From: Strigamia acuminata
Lineage: Eukaryota; Arthropoda; Chilopoda; Geophilomorpha; Linotaeniidae
Reading direction: 5' to 3'
NCBI GenBank assembly: GCA_949358305.1
Contig: OX442324.1
Coordinates: forward strand, 7,785,601 to 7,849,600
Length of the DNA: 64,000 nucleotides
In this document: positions 22,722 through 32,653 of the stretch, piece after piece
How the letters are laid out: each line of letters starts with the position of its first letter
Numbering within the stretch: position 1 is the stretch's first letter
Program-made: the position numbers and the translations under genes
The notes under the pieces: model-generated
Told to the model about the DNA's origin: nothing
The model's input: the letters and a program-made list of their open reading frames with translations, nothing else
Database searches by the model: none

Positions 22722-23301
22722 TTATGTTCGGAAGATCTTCGAAGTTAATGATCGTAAACGTTCCGAAGATAGCCACTTTGTAAATATATCGGCGGTATTG
22801 ACTTTGCCGGCTACCTTTCGAAGATCGAAGACTCCCGCCGTAAACCACTCCCTGAGCCAATGATATTTCACGCGAATATGTTTCGTTTTCGCGTTCTCGA
22901 TGTCGTTAGACGTGAATTGTATAGAGGCCAGGGCGTCGGAATATACGATGGGTCGATGTAATCGGTTGAGAATTGGAAAGTCGGTATAAACGAGGTCGAG
23001 CCAGAAAAGTTCTTTCACACACTCTACTAGGGCGATAAATTCTGCTTCCATAGTAGAGCATGCCACCGTCAACTGTTTGCGGCATGACCAGCCGATGGGC
23101 ACGTTTCCGACATATACGATGTATCCTCCAAAGCTCAACGATGTTTCCGGGTCGCTCGCCCACGATGCGTCTGTAAAGGCTGACAATTGACTAGAAGTGC
23201 AGCCGGATAGTTCGATACAGAGGTCTGCAGTATTTGCCACGTACTGCAGAACCTGTAACAAAGCGCGGATGTGGGTTCGATTGTGTTGGGAATTGCGTAA
23301 A
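22722..23301 (-). pseudogene. CopD RNase H, truncated
   Basis: The minus-strand open frame gives a copia RNase H close to that of CopC: HIRALLQVLQYVANT, FTDASWASD, MEAEFIALVE, YSDALASIQFTSND, KHIRVKYHWLREW and a stop at 22722. The first codons (23265-23301) are shifted relative to CopC by a small indel. The RT and everything upstream are absent, cut at the CopE boundary. The region 22514-22721 is the 3' untranslated part. Confidence 0.85.
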
Positions 23302-24147
23302 TGTCCCACGTTGACCTCATGTTAAAGCTACACGGCAATCGTATTTAATAAATTTGAATTCGAGATATTATGTTTGTTTTAGCCGAAATGTTGAAGGCAC
23401 TCGAATATATATGATGTATTTTGTGTGTAACAATGATCTTATGTTCCAAAATCTATGTTGTTGTGATTATATATGAATTTCGGTGTGTTTGGCATAATGT
23501 CTGTGCAATTTGTTGATTGTTTGCTGCGTGAGGGCGCTACGTGTAAATCCATAGCGCACTTGCGTTGCACTGGTTGAGATTGATGATGTCACAATGATGC
23601 ATCATCAAACTAAGTGATTATTTCTTTATGTAATAATTGGCGAATTAACTGTATGATTTGTTCTTTGTAAATACGTTATATGACATCACATGAATAAAAC
23701 TTCACTCTGTTTTGGTTTTCAATAAGGCAACATCGTGTTTTATTTGGTCTTACACCTAATTATACATTCATCAAGTTAGGGCTACTTTTATGAACTTCAC
23801 CTACTTTCCAGAGCATGTGAACAGTGTGTTTTCCAACATCACTTAGGCCCAACTACATTTACTTGGACAGTTTTGTGAAAACATCATGATTGGATTGATT
23901 TTCACCAAGGATTAAGTGTGATAATAAGACTATTATCACACGTGAGTACTTTATTTATATTATAACACTTATTTTCGTTAAATATTCCGACCCACGGACA
24001 TCGCAATTATACACACGTCGGGAATACGCAGCATCGTTGGACAGCCGAACCGCGCACGCTGCCCGACATTCACTCAGGATAGGATACGCGTATAAAACGT
24101 TTCTTTTGACATTTCCACTGCGTTCTATACAATTTATAGCTTGTTCC
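23302..24147 (+). repeat. Proposed CopE 5' LTR (most of it)
   Basis: It starts TGTCCCACG directly after CopD coding and ends ...TTATAGCTTGTTCC; the final CTACA and primer site are at 45371-45387 across CopF. It has a TATAAA box near 24091. At about 850 bp it would be long for a copia LTR. An alternative is that 23302-23754 (AATAAA near 23693, ending GGTCTTACA) is a separate LTR and the CopE LTR begins near 23917 (TGTGATAATA). The CopE 3' LTR, off window, would decide. Confidence 0.45.
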
Positions 24148-24628
24148 TATTGATATGTAAAGTTTAGGGACAAGTGTTGTCACAGTCAGTTCCGATTTAC
24201 GATGGAGAGATTACTTCGCGCTTTTCCGAATTAGCGCGATTGTTACGCGATTAATTTATCATTGTATTATGTCCTGGAATTGCAAATCAGTTGTTATTGC
24301 TTTTTATCTAATGCGTGTTTCATTACCACAGCTGATTTACCTTTGTATAATGATCTATTTAATTGTCCTCTGCTCAGATGAGCATTTTCTATTAAGAACT
24401 TGTTCTGTTTTAAGTTGTTTATGTTTAAACATTGTACAGGACAAATCAACCCACATATAATATTGATTTGTCCTTCTTATAGTTTGTGAGGTGAAATAAC
24501 CTCAAACCATGTATCATTTACTCTCACATGTTTTCCATGATATTAAAGATGGCGGCACAATTTGTGCTAGTGTTGCAAAACATTGAAAACTGCTTTGACT
24601 CACCTGATTTAAGATCCATAGGCCAACA
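24148..24628 (+). repeat. CopF 5' LTR
   Basis: 481 bp ending GGCCAACA. It contains a perfect 11-bp inverted repeat (GGACAAATCAA 24439-24449, TTGATTTGTCC 24463-24473) and AAGATGGCGGC at 24546-24556. Confidence 0.93.
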
Positions 24629-24629
24629 G

Positions 24630-24641
24630 TGGTAGCAGAGG
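24630..24641 (+). other. CopF primer binding site, tRNA-iMet
   Basis: TGGTAGCAGAGG, one base after the LTR, complements the initiator Met tRNA 3' end. Confidence 0.8.
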
Positions 24642-25787
24642 CATGCGTTTCTGGTGAGTTGCTGTTGTATAAAGCAATTTTTCGGCGATTTTCCACGTCG
24701 CGGGCGGCCACGACGCACGGAAAACGGAGGGGGACGAGACGAAACGTTTCCCGCACGTCGCCGAGCAGCACAGCCAACAACGGGGGTCGGCGGAGTCGAA
24801 ATTGTTCGTTTTTCGACGGTTTTGAGCGGTTTCAAGCGTGGAAAGGCCAGCGTTTTCATCATTAGAGATGTCAACAAGATATTTTCGTTAAAATATCCGG
24901 CATTTGGCAGTAGGAAACTGCTAAAACCACGTGAAACTGTACTTTTCAAACCGGATCACATTTTGAGAAATCCAAGATTGCGCCGCCCAGCTGTTAAGTG
25001 TTTGGACTGTTTGCTGCATCGTTTTCCAGCGGTTTTCGGTACTTGTGAGTTGCTACGAGTGTCTGTATTTATTATTTACATCAGTGCAAGGTGTTTTAAC
25101 TCTTTTTGCTTTTATTTATCGGCGGAGTTCGTCGATTTTGAGCATTTTTCGTCGCACACGAGTGTTTGGCGGCGATCGACGCGAAGATTTCGCATAACGA
25201 ACGGCCAACGTTCGTTCTACACGCCGCAGACGACGTGTCAACGTTTTGAGAACCCGTGCGTACGGAATACGCACGTGGATTCAGCACTGAAAAGCCGCAA
25301 TTCGCACGACCGCGATTGCGAAGGCGCGGAAGTGCGCATTATCGTTTTCAATCAATTTTTCCCACGTTTGCACGGAAGTGTGCACGTGGCAGACACGTCA
25401 GCCCAATTTCCGTGTATTTTTCAGCGTGGGACAACATTCCAGCACGGAAAACATCTCATCCTGCCAACTTCACACCGTACAAGTGTATTTGGGGTCGAAA
25501 TTACTTTGTCAATAAGTTTAAGTTTTTGTTTGGGCAATTTAGTGTATTCTGTACTCTTCGGGCGGTCGCCCACGTACAGTCTTATTCCGGTCTGGGCTTG
25601 TCCGTGGTACAAGGTAGCCGTCCCGCGCCACCAGGTTGGCGGTCGGAAGCTATCAGGACGACCAGATTTGGGTTTTCAATCTCTCTTATAGAGATTCCCC
25701 CGGGAAGTAGTGTATTTTCGCCTCATTTTTGGTGGGAATAGTGTTGAATTACAGTGTTTATTTTGTGTTTGTGCTACGCATCGTGTC
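24642..25787 (+). other. CopF long leader
   Basis: About 1.15 kb between primer site and gag. It contains two overlapping open frames (24654-25691, 345 codons; 25256-25741) with no recognisable domain and CG-rich composition, plus a donor-like GGTGAGTTG at 24654-24662. I treat it as non-coding, though the length of the first open frame is noted as a finding. Confidence 0.55.
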
Positions 25788-28700
25788 ATGGCTAGTGAAG
25801 TGATGGAAGACTTTTCCAAGCCATTCAATGTGAACATTCGCAAACTTGATGGCAATAATTATGACTCATGGGCTGTAGGCATGCAGCTTTACTTAGAGCA
25901 CCAAGGGGTTTGGGCTCACGTGATTGGAACCGAGCCAGCTTTGGCCGTAACGGCCTCCCCGAAAGAAAAGCGGGATTTTCAAGCACGCGAATCCCGCGCA
26001 CGTTCCTCCATTTGTCTCGGCTGTACGGAAGCCCAGAAGGGAGTTGCTGTTGCACATAAAACAGCAAAGGCAGCGTGGGACGCGTTAAAAACAGCGTACC
26101 AGCCCATTACGATGGCGCGACAGGCGAGATTGCGCCGAGAGTTTTTACAACTCCAGATGCTTCCGGGAGACGACATGGTCGTGTTTACTTCTAGAGTAGA
26201 CAGGAAAGCTCTGGAATTAAAGGACGTGGACATTACTTTGACAGAAAAGGAAATCGCGTTCCAATATTTGGATTTCCTCGGGCCTGAATACGAGGCATTA
26301 AAATCCATTGTGTACCACTGGAGCAAGGCCGACTTTACAGTGGCCAAAGTCAAAGAAAGGCTCCTTGCTGAGTACAATAGGACTCATGGTGGGACTGCAC
26401 CGCCGGACGCATCTGCATCTGGTGCTTATGCGATGAATCCGCAAAAACCGCAACAAAAAGGAGTTGTTTGCTACAACTGCGGCGGAAAAGGACACTTTTC
26501 ACGCGATTGCCCTTCATCGAAACAGGGCTTTACGATTGTGCCGACCAAGTCTGCGTCGAACGTTTCTCAATCACGTGGCCGCGACAAGGGCCGAGGGCGT
26601 GCACGGGGGAAGAAAGCTAACGTCAGCTCTTCGGAGGAACTTGAGGGGTTTTATACATCGCTTCAACAGACCATCGGACAATCAACGACAACCGTGTCTT
26701 CATTTGTTACATCATCGGGGGTGCAAGACATGGCTTGGTATGTGGACACTGGCGCCACCGACCACTTTACTTTCACCAAACACGGTTTCGTGAATTACAA
26801 GCCCCTTTCTAATTATTCAGTGCGATTGGGTGAGGGTTCATCCAAAATTGACGGGGTGGGAGATATTAAACTAGAATCACGGGTTAAATCTCAAGGGCAC
26901 CCATTCATATTAAAGAATGTGTTTTACGCACCAAATTTTACTAAAAATTTGATTTCCCTCGGTCGCACTGATGAGGCTGGGTATATAACCCGAGTTGGTG
27001 AAGGGAAAATGGTCATTTTCAAACAACGGATTACGGAACCAATACTGACAGCCATGCGTCAGTCGGACAGAATGTACAAGAGTTCTTGTCAGATTGCGGT
27101 TCCTTCTGTAAATGCAAGTGTAGTTCCGACGCATGCGGATGCACTTAGCATAAGTAATCCGATTACTAATACACTGAATGTTACTGAAAGTGTTAAAGTT
27201 GTAAATACGAGCATATCTAATACTAACTCGAATGAATGCGTAATGCAGGCGAGCGAAATTACGGAACCGTCTTATAGCGAGGCGTTAAAAGCACAAAAGG
27301 GCAGTAAAACTCCAAGGACTTTAACGGTTTCCGGAGCAGCTAACGCGAGTGCACTTCCGGCCAGCGGAATTAATGGGGTTCAGCCTAATGGGAAAGCAGA
27401 TAAAGCATTAGATATTAGTTATTGGCACGGCCGTATGGCACATTTACACACGAAGGGCATTGTTGACATGGAAAAGTCAACAGATATTTTTGGAGTGAAA
27501 TTGTCTAATAAAGACATGGACCAGTGTGACGCGTGCATGAAAGCCAAGAAAACACGCGCTGGATTTCCTCCAATAGGACAGATTTTGACCCAAGGCATAT
27601 TAGACCTTGTCCATATGGACGTCTGGGGAGCGAGCCAAACTAAAACCCTTGGGGGTGGGAGTTATTTCCTACTTATAGTGGACGATTTTTCACGTTTTAT
27701 GTGGATATACATCATGAAGAAGAAAAGTGATGTATTAGAGATTTTCAAGATTTGGCAAAGAGAGATTGAACGCACAACGTCTAAAAAGGTCAAAGCGGTA
27801 CGAACTGACAGAGGGGGTGAGTTCGTATCCAAGGAATGGGAAGATTATGCCCAACAAGAAGGAATTAAATGCGAGCGGACGAATGCCTATTCGCCCGAAA
27901 TGAATTCTGTCGCAGAGCGGGCCAACCGCTTAATCTTAGAGGGGGTGAGAGCGATGTTAATTGAGTCTGAACTTCCCAAGAGATTGTGGGGAGAGTTAGC
28001 AGTAACTCTTGTTTATGTTAAAAACTTGTACCCACATCCAAAATTGAACAATCGTTCCCCCTATAATGTATTTTATAACAAAAGGGCTTCAGTTAGGCAT
28101 TTAAGATGCATTGGATCAAAATGTTACACACATATCCCTGCTCAACAAAGACATAGCAAATTAGAGCCAAGAGCTTGGGTTGGAGCCCTGGTAGGTTACT
28201 GTACCGACACAAAGGGATATCGCATATGGGATCCAGCACGGAATAAAATTTTTGGGTCAAAACACGTGACCGTTAATGAAAATGAATATTGGCACGAGAA
28301 GGGGAACCACATTCCTAAAAACGGAAAGGAACAGACACAAAGTTTTGAATTCTTTAATGTGAGTGACTTGGGACTTGAGTCAGATGACGAAGCACCAACA
28401 CCAGTGAGGTTAGCACCTGTTCCTATACCAGGTCAAATTTTGCCAGGTCAAGTTCCCCCAATTCAGGGTTTACCTGTTCACCAAGCCGTGCCACCTGTTT
28501 TAAAGCCGCTTCCATCAGCTGTGGATTTGGCACTTGGTAAGCCCCCATTACCAACAACCCCTAAACCCCTAATTTTTAAAAAACCAAAACTGATTGAATT
28601 CACTGGAGAACCAACTGACGAAGTCAGTGATGATGAAGAGGTTTTCCAAGAAGCACTGTTAGCTTCTCCAAACGTAAGAGGGGGTCAAGAGGCTGTAGCA

Positions 28701-29765
28701 GTTGGGGGTGTTCCTTTGTTAAAATTGATTATGAATGATTGGGATATCAAACCATATATTAGGCAAACAGGAAGGGATGCTGGGACAACCTATGCGCATT
28801 ATGTAGCGCCGAACAAGAAAAGGCTCCGCAGCAGAATTGAGGCATTGCATTGGTGCCAAGAGAACGGATACGAGTTTGAGGCAGATCTGTTTGATTTCTC
28901 AGGGAAAACTCAAAACGAAGAACTTCCGAACCCATTTGCTGGTTTTGCGGGTTGTTGTGCGCTTGAGCCCAACACCTACCAGGAGGCTATAAAAGGCGAG
29001 CGAAAGTCCGAATGGGTTGGCGCAATGCAAGAAGAAATTGACATATTTAATGAAAGAAAGGTATATGAAGAGGTTGATTGTGAGAAAGACCAACAATTGC
29101 TAGGCAGCAAATGGATCTATAAGATCAAGAGAGATAATACCGGGGAAATAAGACGTCATCGAGCGAGACTGGTCGCCCAAGGTTTCAAACAGCGACCGGG
29201 TATAGATTTTACCGAGGTGTTCTCACCTGTGGTGAATTTTGTTGTTATCTTGGTGTTATTTTGCATGTTGGTTGTTCTCATGAATTGGAGAGACACACAT
29301 GCGGATATAAAAGCCGCATATCTCTATGGAGACTTGGACGAAGTCCAATACATGGGAATTCCAAAAGGGTTTCAAACGCCGCAGAATGTCGGCAAGTGCT
29401 GGAAGCTTTACAAAGCTTTATACGGCCTGCATCAGTCGGGCCGTATGTGGTTCGAAAAGTTGCACGACAGACTGTTGCACATAGGATTTAAACCGGTCCC
29501 TGGTTTTAACTGCGTTTATTGTATGGACAGAGATGTAGTTTTAGTCGTGTATGTCGATGACTTAGTCATCTTTTCACGCAACGAAAAGATTGAGAAAGAT
29601 GTCCTGTCCTGGATAGCAGACCATTTCCAAATGGTGAACCTTGGGCCAGTGACCCTTTTGCTAGGCATAGAATTTACGCGTGTGAATGGCAAGATTTTAG
29701 TCCATCAGCGCAAGTATATCGAGAGATTGTGTGCTCATTTCAAAATCGATGGGTCACATAAAGTT
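25788..29765 (+). pseudogene. CopF gag-pol up to the RT-RNase H hinge (split by GyA)
   Basis: The ATG at 25788 opens 1326 uninterrupted codons. In order: Gag with UBN2-like region (NNYDSWAVGMQLYL; YEALKSIVYHWSKADFTVAK), CCHC zinc knuckle from residue 228 (CYNCGGKGHFSRDC), aspartic protease (VDTGATDHF, Asp about residue 320), pre-integrase domain (YWHGRMAHLH), integrase acidic residues (HMDVWG about 611; RTDRGGEF; NSVAERAN), Pro-rich linker, RT (KWIYKIKRD; ARLVAQGFKQ; TEVFSPVVNF; YVDD about 1255). It stops where GyA enters the hinge; the last codons of the open frame past 29765 are GyA LTR. The rest is at 44129-44866 in the matching phase (total 1571 residues), so CopF was coding-intact when hit. 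Confidence 0.95.
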
Positions 29766-30082
29766 TGTGATGATTACAAATCAGTATTTATCAATGTTCA
29801 CAATAGATGGCGCTGTTTACCAAACGCGCGTAATTCAAACTCGATAAAACTAAAAAGTGTGATAAATAATTATTTAGACACGGTGAATAAAATATAACTA
29901 TTTTATTCGATATAAATTAAGTATTAATTACTTGATGATGTTGATTCTATCGAATCAATATCAACATTACTTACCTGTCGAAGGAAACCAATCGGACCCT
30001 TCCGGACCCCAACTGGGTCCATCTGGACATAGTCATATATTAGGTCCGGACTAGTGACCCACGAATCCGCCGATTCGTACGC

Positions 30083-30135
30083 TGATTGGCTGTCGCCAAT
30101 CTAGTAGTTCTACAGAACTATATAAGCATCAGTTT
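30083..30135 (+). promoter_or_regulatory. GyA LTR promoter: inverted CCAAT pair, palindrome, TATA
   Basis: GATTGGC-TGTC-GCCAATC is a perfect inverted repeat carrying two opposed CCAAT boxes. It is followed by TAGTTCT-AC-AGAACTA, another perfect palindrome, overlapping TATATAAG (30119-30126), with an initiator-like TCAGTT near 30129. The same array is in every family LTR in the window, which supports function. The start site is inferred. Confidence 0.6.
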
Positions 30136-31324
30136 CTCACTCCCCCCTGGCTTGATAACTGAACTTGTATATTGTCTGTAGTTGAATTGTTTTCGTTTGA
30201 TTTCATTATTCTCTATCGACACATCAGGCCACCTCAGCTCTCCACAGTTAGTATTCATTACTATTTGTTATTGCTGTTGTAGGGCTATTTCGGGAAGGCT
30301 AACTCCGGTAATAGACATGCATTCGCATGAAATGGCCCCGTAACGTTAGCCAGCTGTTCTACGGGACAGTAGGACTTCGTACGGTGGCTCAATATAACGG
30401 TCGTATACAGTACGACCTTGCTAAATGAAAGTAGGTCCCTCAGCTAACTGGCCACAGTCCGCTGCAGGATGGTTGTTATAAACAGCCCACGCAGGTTCCC
30501 GTCTTTCTACGATTGGTCCTTCCGCTCGTTAAAAGTCGGTAAAGGCCTAATGCACAGGTAACACGCCGGGTTGGTAGCCCGTGAGTAATATCTGCAGATG
30601 TTGCGATAAATAACTACCTGGATAATGGTAATCCAACGGCAGTGGCCAAATAATATTTTACCCGGTGCTCGATCGTTGGATCCCGCCATCGTAAGGCATG
30701 CTGGCGGATGGAGGAGTCAAATCCTCCCACGGTGGTTCTCTCGACCGTCGTGACGGTCCCCGCCCCATCGTACCCTCCGGGTTAGTAACCCGTGAACAGG
30801 AGTTGAACAACACTGTGCTAAACAAATTACTCGGGCATTGGTAATCCTGTATTGGCAATACTTTTTATCCCGGTAAGTCCATAGAAATGTTTACCTGGTG
30901 GTTGGTACCACCGACAGCGAATTAAAGCGTACAAACAAATACTCGGCGCCTGATCACGAGATCTTGTCGTCGTAAGGCATGCTGGCGGATGGAGTCTCAA
31001 CAACTCCCGCGACGTTCTCTCAATTGTCGTGACGGTCCCCGCCCAATTAATATTTATATAACAATTCATTTGTTATATTCATTTAATCACTTTACTTTTG
31101 TTCATTTGAATTATGGAATATTCTGCTGAATATTCCTGTTTATGCGAAGGACTCTTCGCATATTTAGATAATCGGTGCTGCGGACCAAATACGTCTCCGT
31201 AGCGATATTTGTGACGATGCCGCAAGTCAGCCGCATCCCTCTGGCTTTGCCCGGATCCTCAACCAGTTGATGCCGCCCGTTTACACGCGTCAAGAACCCA
31301 CAAACTTTGTTATTATTATTTAGT

Positions 31325-31330
31325 AATAAA
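31325..31330 (+). terminator. GyA LTR polyadenylation signal
   Basis: AATAAA about 180 bases before the LTR end and about 1.2 kb after the TATA box, so the R region would be unusually long. Another AATAAA near 29885 lies upstream of the TATA box and cannot serve transcripts from it in the 5' LTR. Confidence 0.45.
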
Positions 31331-31513
31331 TTTGTTATGTCACACTGAAAACTGTAAGTTATTTCTGCTCAGTCATGAATTCATATTTTTACACAGACTT
31401 CTGTAAGCTTATCTCGGTTAGGTTGTTGCTACTTCTAGCAACGTCTTGTTTAAACCGATTGTTTAACTATCTTAAATGGCTATTAAATCAGCCAAAAGTA
31501 GAATCGTCACAAG

Positions 31514-31531
31514 TGGAGGTTCTACCGAGAT
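31514..31531 (+). other. GyA primer binding site, tRNA-Gln
   Basis: TGGAGGTTCTACCGAGAT, two bases after the LTR, complements the 3' end of eukaryotic tRNA-Gln, with at most one mismatch to the sequence I know. Confidence 0.75.
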
Positions 31532-32653
31532 AAGGCTGCAAAAAATTCAATTGAATTTTGAGTGTGTGTATTTATGAGAATTCGGAAATGTGCTTACAGT
31601 GATAAAATGTCAAATGAAATTTTTTCTGTGTGTAAAATAAATTTCGAACAAAATTTATATTTGTGTTTAATATATTTTATTCTGTTTTAGAACTTCTCGC
31701 AAGAAAATGAGTGTAATTCACTTTATTCCGATTTTCCGTCGGAGAAATTATGTGTTTTAACAAAACTAATAATTTCCACCGCGTGGTCAGGCCTAAAGGC
31801 CCAACCCCGAAAATGAGAATCTTGCCCGAACTTGTTAAAGTTGGTCCCGCCCGGGTAGCGTCCTTTTGTTGTCGACAAATCTGACAAAACCACGCGGTCG
31901 GGCCTAATTTTGAAAAGTTGATTTTTTGATGGAATTCTTAAAGAATTCTATCAATTTAACAGTTGTTTTAATTTTAGAATATTCTTTTATATGTATTTTG
32001 CTTGAGACTTCAAGTTAAACCTAAATTTATTTGCCTAAATAAATTAGAAAGAAAATTGATGCTTTTCGAAGGAATTAAAATTTATATTTTATTTCAAAGT
32101 GGATTTACCTTATTTTACAGACTTGATCTACATTAAAATGTTGGTTAAAAATCGTGATCTCAAGTCATTGAAATCGAATTTTACGAATGGAATACCATTC
32201 GAATTTTAGCGAAGAAGAATTCTTGCTGTTGTGTTGCCTAGCAACCCGTGTTGTGCAGAAAAGCCGTCGATTCAAACGAATCGGCGCGTCTTTTAAAATT
32301 ACGAGTTATAAAACTTTAAAAAATTCCATAAAGGTGATCATTCATTTATTAATAAATGCGGTGATATTTTAAAATATTTTGAAAAGTATCCATTTTGTTT
32401 GGTGACTACGTCATAACACTGGAATCTGTCAAGATTACGGTTCCACGAACTTGATGATTTCCACCAATCTCGGACGAGATTGGACTCCCGTGAGACTAGC
32501 GTTGATACTTGACCAATCAGAGAGGTGTATCGAAGTACCCCTACTTCCTTTCGAACTAGTGTGACCACTGCTTCGTTTGCGATCCTCCTGAACGTTTGCA
32601 ACTTCATCGTTATCTCTCAGACTTAGGAAATTTTCTTAGTTTTAAGTTTAGTT
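31532..32653 (+). other. GyA leader with paired hairpin segments
   Basis: About 1.1 kb, AT-rich, non-coding. CCGCGTGGT (31779-31787) and ACCACGCGG (31889-31897) are exact inverted repeats 100 bases apart. Just after the first comes a small palindrome (AGGCCTAAAGGCC). GyB keeps both segments with substitutions. A packaging or dimerisation role is only a guess. Confidence 0.6.

Larger units (their letters stand above)
21986..23301 (-). mobile_element. CopD: 3' part of a copia element, minus strand
   Basis: It has a 3' LTR (21986-22501), polypurine tract (22502-22513, minus) and RNase H (22722-23301). Its 5' part is missing: homology to CopC RNase H stops at about 23301, where CopE is thought to begin (possible duplication GTAAA, 23297-23301). 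The base run CGTCG (21981-21985) would be its own left target copy. Confidence 0.75.
29766..31511 (+). repeat. GyA 5' LTR
   Basis: 1746 bp, TGTGATGATTAC to GAATCGTCACA. It holds a structured promoter (about 30083-30135), an internal 281-bp-period duplication (cores at 30691 and 30972) and an AATAAA near its end. Small open frames within it are shared by all family LTRs but show no coding signal. Confidence 0.97.

Noticed and set aside
24085-24147. Host gene promoter near the TATAAA at 24091
   Set aside because: The flanking sequence continues into the CopE primer site across CopF, so it is LTR sequence.
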